Assembly: GCA_038317345.1 (NCBI GenBank)
Contig: JBBQBH010000018.1
Location: 1 to 49,459, forward strand
Reading direction: 5' to 3'
Length of the DNA: 49,459 bases
Source: Mayfieldus sp038317345
GTDB taxonomy: Bacteria; Actinomycetota; Thermoleophilia; Solirubrobacterales; 70-9
Shown here: positions 1-7,710 of the stretch, piece after piece
How the letters are laid out: every line of letters begins with the position of its first letter
Numbering within the stretch: position 1 is the first letter of the stretch
The notes under the pieces: generated by a model
What the model was told of the DNA's origin: nothing
Seen by the model: the letters and a program-made list of their open reading frames with translations, nothing else
The model's database searches: none
Program-made: the position numbers and the translations under genes

Positions 1-99
1 ATCGCCGCCACCGCCGTACTGCTCGGCGCGGAGCTCTGGACGCAGAATCCGCGCCACTTTCCGATGTTCGAGGGGCTCGAGCCTCCCTACGAGCGTTGA
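1..99 (+). CDS. C-terminal fragment of a PIN-domain (VapC-like) protein
   Basis: Frame 1 is open from the window edge and ends at a TGA at 97-99, giving 32 residues. The tail has an Asn-x-Arg-His-Phe-Pro-Met-Phe segment followed by Gly-Leu and Pro-Pro-Tyr. That pattern is typical of the last strand of VapC-type PIN ribonucleases, the toxin half of type II toxin-antitoxin pairs. The catalytic acidic residues would lie upstream of the window, so activity and an antitoxin partner cannot be judged. The assignment rests only on this C-terminal pattern. Confidence 0.6.
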   Translation: MAATAVLLGAELWTQNPRHFPMFEGLEPPYER

Positions 100-105
100 C
101 CGCGA

Positions 106-315
106 CTAGTGGACGATCAGATAGACGCCGCCGGCGATCGCGGCGATCACTAACAGCAGCGGCAGCACGGAGAGCAGGATGCCGAGCAGCGCGACCAGGC
201 CCGAGAGCAGCGCCAGCAGGGCGCCGACAAGGCCCGCGAACAGGCCCTTGGCGCCCTCGACGACCGCTTGGAGCGGCGAACGCGATTGCGGGGCGGGCTC
301 GGTCATCTGTCTCAT
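106..315 (-). CDS. small hydrophobic membrane protein, unknown function
   Basis: A 69-residue protein with a polar N-terminus of about 20 residues and then an almost unbroken hydrophobic stretch to the C-terminus (residues 22-67), long enough for two closely packed membrane segments. A second in-frame ATG at 306 gives MTEPAP... and could be the real start; neither ATG has a strong Shine-Dalgarno sequence. It converges on the PIN-domain fragment with only 6 bases between the stops. I do not recognise a family. Composition and position between two real genes make it a plausible gene. Confidence 0.5.
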   Translation of the reverse strand: MRQMTEPAPQSRSPLQAVVEGAKGLFAGLVGALLALLSGLVALLGILLSVLPLLLVIAAIAGGVYLIVH

Positions 316-355
316 GCTAGAGAGCTAGAGAGGCCAGTCACTAGGCTCGTTAGCT

Positions 356-392
356 GACAAGGAAGTCATGCAGCACGACAAGGAAGTCATGC
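356..392 (+). repeat. 21-bp tandem duplication spanning a start codon
   Basis: The unit starting at 356 (GACAAGGAAGTCATGC...) recurs at 377, a period of 21 bp, with the first 16 bases of the second copy identical. Each copy carries a GGAAG ribosome-binding-like sequence and an ATG. The two ATGs (368 and 389) are in the same frame, so the amidotransferase gene has two equivalent start regions. Confidence 0.85.
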
Positions 393-1093
393 GCGCCCTC
401 GCAATCGTCCACCAGCCCGACGCCGGCCCCGGCGTCTTCGCCGACGCATTCGCCGAGCGCGGCGCCCACCTCGACAGCTGGGAGATCGGCACCGGCGCCC
501 AGCCGCCCGCCGATCCGCGCGACTACGACGCTGTGCTCACCTTCGGCGGCGCCATGGACGCGCACCATGAGGATGAGCATCCCTGGCTGCGCTTCGAGAA
601 GGATCTGCTGGGCGGGCTGCTGGCGCACGAGATCCCGCTGATGGCCGTCTGCCTCGGAGCCCAGCTGCTCGCCGATGCGGTCTGGGCGACACCGGGACCA
701 GCCAGTGAGCCGGAGATCGGCTGGCACGAGGTCGAAGTGACGGCAGCGGGCGCCGAGGATCCGCTGCTTGGCCCGCTCGCCCCCAGCTTCACCGCCTTTC
801 AGTGGCACAGCTATGAGGCTCCGCTGCCCGCCGGCGCCACCGCGCTGGCCACCAGTCCGGTCTGCCTACAGGCCTACCGGATCGGCGATATCGCCTGGGG
901 CATCCAGTTTCACGCCGAGGTCAGCGCCGCCGACGCCGAGCACTGGATCGACGACTGGAGGTCCGATCCCGCCGCGGTGGCGATCGGGCTCGACCCCGAG
1001 GCGCTGCGCGAGGAGACGCGAGCCAAGATCGAGGATTGGAACCAGCTCGGCCGCGAGCTCTGCGGGCGATTCATCGACGCCGCCGCCCGGTAG
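368..1093 (+). CDS. class I glutamine amidotransferase (GMP synthase-like)
   Basis: A single-domain class I glutamine amidotransferase of 241 residues. The nucleophile is Cys95 in the V-C-L-G-A-Q elbow, and the His182/Glu184 pair sits in Q-F-H-A-E. Such proteins hydrolyse glutamine to release ammonia, or act on gamma-glutamyl bonds. This stand-alone form has no synthetase partner nearby, so the substrate is unknown. ATG 368 or ATG 389 can both start it because of the 21-bp duplication. Starting at 389 (MRALAIVHQPDAG...) puts the first beta strand at the N-terminus as in relatives, and is my preferred native start. The family call is firm; the substrate is not. Confidence 0.85.
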   Translation: MQHDKEVMRALAIVHQPDAGPGVFADAFAERGAHLDSWEIGTGAQPPADPRDYDAVLTFGGAMDAHHEDEHPWLRFEKDLLGGLLAHEIPLMAVCLGAQLLADAVWATPGPASEPEIGWHEVEVTAAGAEDPLLGPLAPSFTAFQWHSYEAPLPAGATALATSPVCLQAYRIGDIAWGIQFHAEVSAADAEHWIDDWRSDPAAVAIGLDPEALREETRAKIEDWNQLGRELCGRFIDAAAR

Positions 1094-1096
1094 CTC

Positions 1097-1123
1097 TTTG
1101 AGACGCCAAACTGGCTTCTCAAA
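1097..1123. terminator. near-perfect hairpin just after the amidotransferase stop
   Basis: Arms TTTGAGA (1097-1103) and TCTCAAA (1117-1123) enclose GCCA (1105-1108) and TGGC (1112-1115) around an AAC loop, with one C/T mismatch between the two stem blocks. It begins 3 bases after the TAG at 1091-1093. There is no T tract behind it, so an operator is possible instead of a terminator. Confidence 0.4.
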
Positions 1124-1157
1124 CGGTCAGGACCCAATAGCCCGATAGCTTGCCGTA

Positions 1158-2110
1158 ATGCAATTCCGCCGCCTCGGCGACAGCGACCTCGAGGTCTCTG
1201 AGATCTGCCTCGGCTCCTTTCTGACCTACGGGGTCGGGGTGGGACGCGAGCAGACCGAGGCCTGCACCCGCGCCGCCTTCGAAGCCGGGATCAACTTCTT
1301 CGACACCGCGAACGTCTACGGGCGAGGGGCGGCGGAGCAGGTGTGGGGCGAGATCCTCACCGACCACCCGCGCGCTCCTATGTGCTGGCGACCAAGCTCT
1401 ACATGCCGATGCGATGGAGGCACCGCCCCTCGACCTGGGGCGACTCGGGTCTCAGCCGCAAGCAGATCCACAAGCAGATCGACGCCTCGCTGAAGCGCCT
1501 GCGTACCGACTACCTCGACCTTTACCAGTGCCATCGCTACGACCCCGACACGCCGTTGGAGGAGACGATGGAGGCGCTGACCGAAGTGGTGAAGGCGGGC
1601 AAGGCCCGCTACATCGGCTTCTCGGAATGGACGCCGGAGCAGATCCAGGCGGCGCTGGACATCCCGGGCGTGGAGAAGTTCGTCTCCAGCCAACCGCAGT
1701 ACTCGATGCTGCACCGAAAGCCGGAGGCCGGGGTGATCCCGCTCTGCCGCGCCAACGGGATCTCGCAGATCGCCTTCGCGCCGCTCCGCCAAGGGGTGCT
1801 CACGGGCAAATACCGGCCGGGCGAGCGCCCGCCCGCAGATTCGCGCGCCGCCAGCGCCGAGATGGGCGTCTACATGGAGCTCGACGACGAGGAGCTGGCG
1901 GCGGTGCAGCGCCTGCGGCCGATCGCCGAGGACGCCGACCTCAGCATGGCCCGGCTGGCGCTGGCCTGGGTGCTGCGCGAGGAAAACGTCGCCGCCGCGA
2001 TCGTTGGCGCATCGCGACCCGAACAGGTGCACGAGAACGCGACAGCCTCGGGGGTGAAGCTCAGCGACGAGGTACTGCGCGCGATCGACGACGCGCTCGG
2101 CGCCGCGTAG
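1158..2110 (+). pseudogene. aldo/keto reductase, single-base frameshift
   Basis: The N-terminal part (from ATG 1158) has the D-T-A-N-V-Y-G motif with the catalytic Asp and Tyr. The rest, one frame over, continues with A-T-K-L-Y (catalytic Lys) and Q-C-H-R-Y-D (catalytic His) through the NADPH-binding C-terminus to the TAG at 2110. The two halves join around 1367-1375. Restoring one C to the CCC run at 1367-1369 (or one base at 1374/1375) gives a full AKR of about 317 residues. Members reduce aldehydes or ketones with NADPH; the subgroup resembles the Kv-beta/YajO-type AKRs. As written the product is truncated, but no other damage is visible, so a sequencing error is quite possible. Confidence 0.85.
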
Positions 2111-2137
2111 CCGCCGGCCTCGGCGCCAGCCTGACGC

Positions 2138-2824
2138 TCAGTGCAGCTTCCGCTTCGCGCTGACCGGGGAGCCGAACGGAACGTCGGCGCTAACCTTGAC
2201 CTTGGCCGACCCGTGGTTCTTCAGCGCGTTCTTGCCGCTGTGCGTCAGCGGCACCTTGACAGTGCGCGAGGCCCCAGCGGCGAGGTTGATATTGCCCTTC
2301 GAGCCGAGCTTCTTTGTGCCCTTGAGAGCGGTCAACTCGACGTCGCTGCTCGCCGCAGAGGCGCTGACCTTCACACTTAGCTTGCCACTCGCAAGCACCC
2401 GATCGAGCTTCTTGCTCACCACCGTGAGGACCACGGCGGGGCGCGCGAGCGGGCTGCCGTTGCCGGTCACGACCAGATTGGCCGTCATGTCGGGGTGGAC
2501 CGTGCAGACGAAGGCGTAGGTACCCGTCGCCAGATACTGGGTGCCGTTCACCGGCGCCTGGCCGGAGGAGATCGTCTCGGAACGGAACAACACCGCGCCA
2601 TCGGGGCCGATGCCCGACGCGATGACGTTGTGTGAGTTGGCGTCTAGATCTTGGAACGTGCCGACCTGCCCGGGGTCGAGGGTGAAAGTGGGCTTGGAGA
2701 AGGTGCAGCAGGCCGGCGCAGTGGTGATCGGCTCACTGACCCCGAGGGCGTGCGCGGCACCAAACGCAACCGCGCCGGTAACCGCCAGCCCAACTATCGC
2801 CTTTCGTCCTCTGATCACACGCAT
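2138..2824 (-). CDS. secreted plastocyanin-like cupredoxin
   Basis: 228 residues with an N-terminal signal or anchor helix (about residues 8-27) and a type 1 copper domain. Copper ligands appear as His65 (N-S-H-N), Cys107, His110 and Met113 (C-T-V-H-P-D-M). Residues 125-228 form a Ser/Lys/Val-rich beta domain without a recognised name. It lies 10 bases downstream of the larger cupredoxin gene at 2835-4706 and is probably co-transcribed, so the two may exchange electrons or share copper outside the membrane. The role is inferred from the copper site only; the electron donor is unknown. Confidence 0.85.
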   Translation of the reverse strand: MRVIRGRKAIVGLAVTGAVAFGAAHALGVSEPITTAPACCTFSKPTFTLDPGQVGTFQDLDANSHNVIASGIGPDGAVLFRSETISSGQAPVNGTQYLATGTYAFVCTVHPDMTANLVVTGNGSPLARPAVVLTVVSKKLDRVLASGKLSVKVSASAASSDVELTALKGTKKLGSKGNINLAAGASRTVKVPLTHSGKNALKNHGSAKVKVSADVPFGSPVSAKRKLH

Positions 2825-2834
2825 CTGGCCGGTG

Positions 2835-4706
2835 CTACCGCTTTATCAGCTTGATCCCCTTGGCCTTGGCGTTCGGGGCGCCGCCGTTCGGGGTGTAGGT
2901 GACCTTTGCCATGACCTTCAGCTTGCCGGTGCGGTTCAGCTTGCGCTTGGCTTTCCCCTTGGCCTTGATAAGCAGCCTCATCTTTCCCTCAGCGCTCCCC
3001 GCGCTGCTGGCGGTTGCCCCAGCGCGATGGGCGCGCCTCTGCTTGATAACCCGCTTGCCACTCAGGAGCAGCGTCCCTGGGTAGGGCACCTTCACGATGA
3101 GCTTCGCCGTGCCCTTCTTGGGGTTTCGGATCAGCCTGCCGAAGCTGACCGTCTCTTTTGCGACCCGGAAGCTGCCCCGCATGAAGGGATGTATCCGACA
3201 GAAGTAGGTGTAGGTACCGGGCTTGAGATCGCTTGGCAACGTCCACGTGTCGCGGCCCGCGGCCGGGGCGCCCGCGAGGCTGCCGTTGTTGCCGTTGAAG
3301 CCGAGCTCGCCGGAATCGAAGCTGACCGGTCCGTCGGCGACCGGGTAGGCGATTCCCGTCGATCCGTTGCAGGGCTCACGGCAGTCGGTGATCGTGTGGA
3401 AAGCGTTCGTGGCGGGGTTCGCGTCGTAGTTCTTGAAATTGAGCGTTTGCCCGGGCAAGATGGTCGGTGGGTTGCGGGTAAAGCCCCCAGGCGAGTCGCC
3501 CAGGTACGAAAACCCCTTGATGTTGACCTGGGCACTTGAAGTCGGGAAACCCGGCAGCTTAAGTGCCTCCGGCAGGGCCGTCGGGCCGCCCCCGTGATTG
3601 TCGTTCTCGCGCAAATGACCGTGGGTCAGGACTTCGTTCTGGGGGATCTTGGGACTCATCGCGTCGAGGCCGCCCTGATCGACGCCGTTGTAGACGGCCA
3701 CAGGCATGATCCCCATCACCTCGTACCAGTCGGCTCTCTTGGTGTCGTAGGTGGCGTGCACGCTCAACTTGTCACCCGTCTGCAATTTGACGCGCCAGGA
3801 GGCGCCGGGGGTGGCACCCATCGAGACATCCCAAGAGACGGCGCCCGCCGGTTCGAAGTAGTGGGCGTTTGAGGTGAAAATCGTGTTGGTCTGAGCCCCG
3901 CGGGTAACCGTGAGCTGGGTGTTGAGGCCCCCCGGATGGAGGTGGCCGGCGGTGCCGATCAAGGTGCGGGGCCCGGGGGCAGTCCACTCGTGCGCCGGAC
4001 CGATGTCGTTGCGGGCCGCGCCGGTCGCCTCGTCGGGGAAGGTGTAGTTGCCGCCCGGGTCCATCTTGCGCAGGGCGTCGAAGACCGGATAGAACTTCTG
4101 CCCGGCGACATCCATCCAGCGGGTGGTCACGGGTTTGATCGAGGCGGCGGCGGGAGAGCTGTCCGGAACGAAGTCGATCCGCCAGACGATGTACACGTCG
4201 TGGGCTTGGGCCACGAGGTCGTGCAGCATGTCATTGAGCAGCCAGCTGTCCCCCGGGTTTGAGTGCCAGCCGAAGCCCGGGGGCAGCTGCGAGATCGTCT
4301 TTTCCTCACCGGCGGCGAACTGCGGGTTGAAGTTGACAACCCACACGGCATGGTGGAGGTGAACTACGTCCACGCCCGGAACCGTGCCGTCGGAATAGAC
4401 CAGCTCGGGATCGAAGCGGGTGATATACCCCGGGACCTGCGGGAAGAGATTGGTGCCGTTGAGCCGGATGATGTTCGCGCCGGGATTTACGGTCACCAGC
4501 TGGCAGTAGGTGATGTGCTGGACTTGGCTCACCCCCCCGCTCGTATAGTCGACGTGGGGTACAGCGCCCGGCTTGTCGGCGATCGGTGGGCATTGGCCGT
4601 CCACGCCCGCTCTGGCCGTCGACGAAATCGACAGCCAGGCTGCGGCGGCTATTAGCAGGAAGGCCGCCCAACTTCGGATCCGAGGCAATGGGATCCGGGC
4701 ATCCAT
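2835..4706 (-). CDS. secreted two-domain copper protein: His-rich N-terminal domain plus C-terminal cupredoxin
   Basis: Signal peptide (hydrophobic residues about 18-32), then a domain rich in paired histidines: H-L-H-H (121-124), His153, G-H-L-H-P-G-G (259-265) and Met336 in E-V-M-G. This is followed by a cupredoxin domain with His442, Cys508, His511 and Met514 (numbering from ATG 4721). The His-x-His and Met layout is reminiscent of type II copper monooxygenases (PHM/DBM) or the SURNod19 family; I cannot decide between them. Residues 525-628 are a basic beta-rich tail. ATG 4706 is preceded by GAGGGG at 7 bases and is chosen here. ATG 4721 sits 7 bases after a -10 box and could be a leaderless start. 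Confidence 0.7.
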   Translation of the reverse strand: MDARIPLPRIRSWAAFLLIAAAAWLSISSTARAGVDGQCPPIADKPGAVPHVDYTSGGVSQVQHITYCQLVTVNPGANIIRLNGTNLFPQVPGYITRFDPELVYSDGTVPGVDVVHLHHAVWVVNFNPQFAAGEEKTISQLPPGFGWHSNPGDSWLLNDMLHDLVAQAHDVYIVWRIDFVPDSSPAAASIKPVTTRWMDVAGQKFYPVFDALRKMDPGGNYTFPDEATGAARNDIGPAHEWTAPGPRTLIGTAGHLHPGGLNTQLTVTRGAQTNTIFTSNAHYFEPAGAVSWDVSMGATPGASWRVKLQTGDKLSVHATYDTKRADWYEVMGIMPVAVYNGVDQGGLDAMSPKIPQNEVLTHGHLRENDNHGGGPTALPEALKLPGFPTSSAQVNIKGFSYLGDSPGGFTRNPPTILPGQTLNFKNYDANPATNAFHTITDCREPCNGSTGIAYPVADGPVSFDSGELGFNGNNGSLAGAPAAGRDTWTLPSDLKPGTYTYFCRIHPFMRGSFRVAKETVSFGRLIRNPKKGTAKLIVKVPYPGTLLLSGKRVIKQRRAHRAGATASSAGSAEGKMRLLIKAKGKAKRKLNRTGKLKVMAKVTYTPNGGAPNAKAKGIKLIKR

Positions 4707-4728
4707 GCTCGTTCCCCTCATAGGACCG

Positions 4729-4758
4729 AATCTATCACCTGACCTGGAGTCAGTTCAA
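4729..4758 (-). promoter_or_regulatory. promoter of the cupredoxin unit
   Basis: Read on the minus strand: -35 TTGAAC (4753-4758), an 18-base spacer, and -10 TAGATT (4729-4734). Seven bases after the -10 box comes ATG 4721. The distal operator half lies over the -35 region and the proximal one over the spacer. Confidence 0.55.
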
Positions 4759-4781
4759 GCCTGACATAAAGTCAGTTGGTG
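4738..4781. promoter_or_regulatory. two tandem palindromic operators, CTGAC-N5-GTCAG
   Basis: Two 22-bp units in tandem (4738-4759 and 4760-4781), each containing CTGAC-N5-GTCAG. The spacers differ (CTGGA and ATAAA) while the arms are identical. The period is two helical turns, so two dimers could bind the same DNA face. They overlap the -35 and spacer of the promoter of the 2835-4706 gene. The arm sequence suits a TetR-type repressor, but no regulator gene is nearby. Confidence 0.65.
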
Positions 4782-4782
4782 C

Positions 4783-5529
4783 CTACTCAGGCGTGACGTA
4801 GGCGCCGGAGAGCCCGCCGTCGACCAGGAAGGTCGAGGCGGTGACGTAGGAGGACTCATCGCTGGCCAAAAACACCGCTCCGTGCGCAATTTCCCTCGCC
4901 TCGGCAAAGCGGCCCATCGGCAGGTGCACGAGGCGGCGCTGTGCCTGCTCCTCATCCTTGGCGAACAGCTCCTGCAAAAGCGGCGTGTTGACCGGCCCCG
5001 GGCAGAGCGCATTGACGCGCACGCCGCGCTGCGCGAACTCGACCCCCAGCTCGCGCGAAAGCGCCACCACGCCGCCCTTCGAGGCCGTGTAGGAGATCTG
5101 CGAGACCGCGGCCCCCATCACGGCGACGAAGGATGCGGTGTTGATCACCGACCCTCCCCCGCCCTCGAGCAGATGCGGGATGCCGTGCTTGCAGCAGAGG
5201 AAGACTCCGCGCAGGTTGACGTCCTGCACCCGCTGCCAGGCCTCGAGCGTCGTCTCGATCGCCGAGCTGTCGTCGGTCGGGTTGATTCCGGCGTTGTTGA
5301 ACAGCACGTCGATACGGCCCAGCTCCTCCTTTGCCCGCTCGTACATCCCCCGCACCTGCTCCTCGTCGGTGACGTCGGCCTGGATCGCCAGCTCGCCCTC
5401 GGATCCTTCGTCGAGGTCGACGCCGACCACCTTCGCCCCCTCGGCTGCGAACAGCCGCGCCGACTCGGCGCCGATCCCGCTCGCCGCTCCCGTGATCACG
5501 CAGACTTTCCCATCCAGACGACCGGCCAT
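4783..5529 (-). CDS. short-chain dehydrogenase/reductase
   Basis: 248 residues, a classical SDR. The cofactor motif T-G-A-A-S-G-I-G is at the N-terminus (residues 13-20), N-N-A-G is near residue 88, and the catalytic Y-T-A-S-K is near residue 153. Asp after the second strand (V-D-L-D) favours NAD(H). Its ATG overlaps the stop of the aldehyde dehydrogenase (TGATG), so it is the last gene of the amine-catabolism operon. It probably oxidises or reduces a hydroxy intermediate of that route; the true substrate cannot be read from sequence. Confidence 0.9.
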   Translation of the reverse strand: MAGRLDGKVCVITGAASGIGAESARLFAAEGAKVVGVDLDEGSEGELAIQADVTDEEQVRGMYERAKEELGRIDVLFNNAGINPTDDSSAIETTLEAWQRVQDVNLRGVFLCCKHGIPHLLEGGGGSVINTASFVAVMGAAVSQISYTASKGGVVALSRELGVEFAQRGVRVNALCPGPVNTPLLQELFAKDEEQAQRRLVHLPMGRFAEAREIAHGAVFLASDESSYVTASTFLVDGGLSGAYVTPE

Positions 5530-6895
5530 CAGCCCTCCTCGGTCTTGAAGTAGACGTTCTTTACCTCGGTGTAGGCGTCGAGCGCGTCTGGGCCCAGCTC
5601 ACGCCCCACCCCCGACTGCTTGAAGCCCCCGAACGGCGTCGAGACGCGGACCGAGGTGTTGTCGTTGATCGAGATCACGCCGGTCTCGATCGCCCTTGCG
5701 ACGCGCAGCGCCTTCGCCCCGTCGCGGGTCCAGACCGAACCCGAGAGCCCGTAGATCGTGTCGTTGACGATCCGCACCGCCTCATCCTCGCCCTCGAAGG
5801 GGATCACGCAAGCGACCGGTCCGAAGATCTCCTCGCGCGCGGCGCGGTCGTCATTCGACACCGGGGCCAGCACGGTGGGCGGGAACCAGTAGCCCGGCCC
5901 GTCGGGAGCCGATCCGCGGATCGCAACCGGGGCGCCGTCGTCGACGTAAGAGGCGACCTTCGCCCGCTGGTCGGCGGAGATCAGCGGCCCCATCTCGGTT
6001 TGCTCGGAGAGCGGGTCGCCGACGGTGATCGCGTTCACGCTGCGCTCCAGCGCCTGCATGAAATCGTCGATGGCGCTCTGCTCAACCAGGATCCGCGAGC
6101 GCGCGCAGCAGTCCTGGCCGGCGTTTCCGAAGACAGCAATGGGCCGGCGGCGGCCGCTGCTTCGAGGTCGGCATCGGCGAAGACGACGTTGGCCGACTTG
6201 CCGCCCAGCTCCAGGGTCACCCGCTTGATCGTCGCCGCGGCGCCGGCCGCAATCCCGCGTCCGACCTCGGTCGAGCCGGTGAAGGCGATCTTCGCCACGT
6301 CGGGGTGCTCGACCAGCCGCGCCCCGACCTCGCTCCCCGGCCCGGCGACAACATTCAGCACACCTTCGGGAATGCCCGCCTCCGGCGCGATCTTCTCCAG
6401 CTCCAGCGCCGTCAGCGGGGTCAGTCCGGCCGGCTTGAGGACCACGCAGTTGCCCGCCGCAAGTGCCGGCGCCAGCTTCCAGGAGGCGATCACGAGCGGG
6501 AAGTTCCAGGGCACGATCAGGCCGACGACGCCGAGCGGCTCGCGGAAGGTCATGTCGACCCCGCCGGCGACCGGGATCGTGTGGCCGAGCAGCCGTTCGG
6601 GGGCGCCGGCGTAGTAACGGAAGGTCTGCACCACCATCCCGATCTCGCCCCTCGCGTCGCCGATCGGCTTGCCCGCGTTGCGGGCCTCGAGGATGGCGAG
6701 ATCCTCGAGCCGTTCCTCGATCGCGGTCGCGAGGCGGTGCAGGAGCACCGAGCGGTCGGCCGGCTTCACGGCCCGCCAGGCGGGAACAGCCTCCTTCGCG
6801 CGGGCGACCGCGGCGTCGACGTCCTCGGCGCCGGCGCTCGGCAGCTCGGCAAGCACCTGTTCGGTGGCCGGTTCGAGTATCTGGATCTCGCTCAC
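5529..6895 (-). pseudogene. aldehyde dehydrogenase (PuuC/BetB-like), single-base frameshift
   Basis: An NAD(P)-dependent aldehyde dehydrogenase starting at GTG 6895, which overlaps the stop of the upstream C26 gene (GTGA). The N-terminal half has the P-W-N-F-P cofactor segment, F-T-G-S-T-E-V-G and the catalytic Glu in E-L-G-G-K-S. The reading frame then shifts at the GGG of 6141-6143, and the C-terminal half resumes with G-N-A-G-Q-D-C-C (catalytic Cys) and continues to E-E-I-F-G-P and G-G-F-K-Q-S-G. One more G in that run restores about 455 residues with every active-site motif intact. In context it would oxidise gamma-glutamyl aminoaldehydes. Its position in a tight operon argues for a working gene with a base-call error. 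Confidence 0.88.
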
Positions 6896-7647
6896 GCCTG
6901 CACCCTCTCGCGCGCAGCCTCGACCAGCGCCCCGACGACGCGGCTGCGCTCCTCCACCTCGGGGTGCCAGAGGACGCCGAGCGCAAAGGGATGCTGGGCC
7001 TGGTCGAGCTCGATCGCCTCGACGACCGGCTCGCCGACGAACCAACCCGTCGCTTTCAGTCCCGCGCCCAGCTCGCCGGGTCCCTGGTGATGGGATGAGC
7101 TCACCGCCGTGGTCTCGGCGCCAACCGCGCGGGCGGCGAGCGAGCCGGGCTCGAGCCGCACCTCGTGGCCAACGAAGGCGCCCGCCTGGTGGGGATGGTT
7201 GCCGGGGCCGACCACGTCATCCAGATCCTGAATCAGGTCGCCGCCGAGAGCGACGTTGAGCAGCTCCATCCCGCGGCAGATGCCCAGCAGCGGCATCTTG
7301 CGCTGCACCGCCGCCCGCGCCAGCGCGATCTCGAAGCGGTCGCGCTCCGGCCGGATCCCCTTCGTCTTCGGATGCGGCGGCTGGCCGTAGAAGGCGGGGT
7401 CGATGTCGCTGCCGCCGGAGAGGATCAATGCGTCGATTCGGTCGAGCCAGCGCTCCGGCGCAGCCTCGGCGGCGTCGTCGGGGGGCAGCAGCAGGGCCAG
7501 GCCCCCCGCCTGCTGGACGGCGTGCGCGTAGTGACGCGGCGTCATCGTCACCTCCTCGTCCCAGGCGCCCCAGCGCGCCTGCTCGATGGCGGCACTGATT
7601 CCGACTGCGCAACCGTTCATGTCCTCAAAGGTATTCGGGTCGGACAT
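6892..7647 (-). CDS. puuD: gamma-glutamyl-GABA hydrolase family protein (peptidase C26, PuuD-like)
   Basis: 251 residues, a class I amidotransferase fold of the C26 type. The nucleophile is in G-I-C-R-G-M-E and the catalytic His in L-W-H-P-E. G-G-S-D-I-D-P is the family oxyanion loop. PuuD-type enzymes cleave the gamma-glutamyl group from gamma-glutamyl-GABA, releasing glutamate and the deprotected acid. It sits between the ligase-like gene and the aldehyde dehydrogenase, and its stop overlaps the next start. The product assignment depends on this context; another gamma-glutamyl amide could be the real substrate. ATG 7620 is an alternative start. Confidence 0.85.
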   Translation of the reverse strand: MSDPNTFEDMNGCAVGISAAIEQARWGAWDEEVTMTPRHYAHAVQQAGGLALLLPPDDAAEAAPERWLDRIDALILSGGSDIDPAFYGQPPHPKTKGIRPERDRFEIALARAAVQRKMPLLGICRGMELLNVALGGDLIQDLDDVVGPGNHPHQAGAFVGHEVRLEPGSLAARAVGAETTAVSSSHHQGPGELGAGLKATGWFVGEPVVEAIELDQAQHPFALGVLWHPEVEERSRVVGALVEAARERVQA

Positions 7648-7710
7648 CGGTGCACTTTGTTCGCGTATAGCACGAAGAAAGCGCCACGCCGCGAGAAAAG
7701 GTCGGACCCC

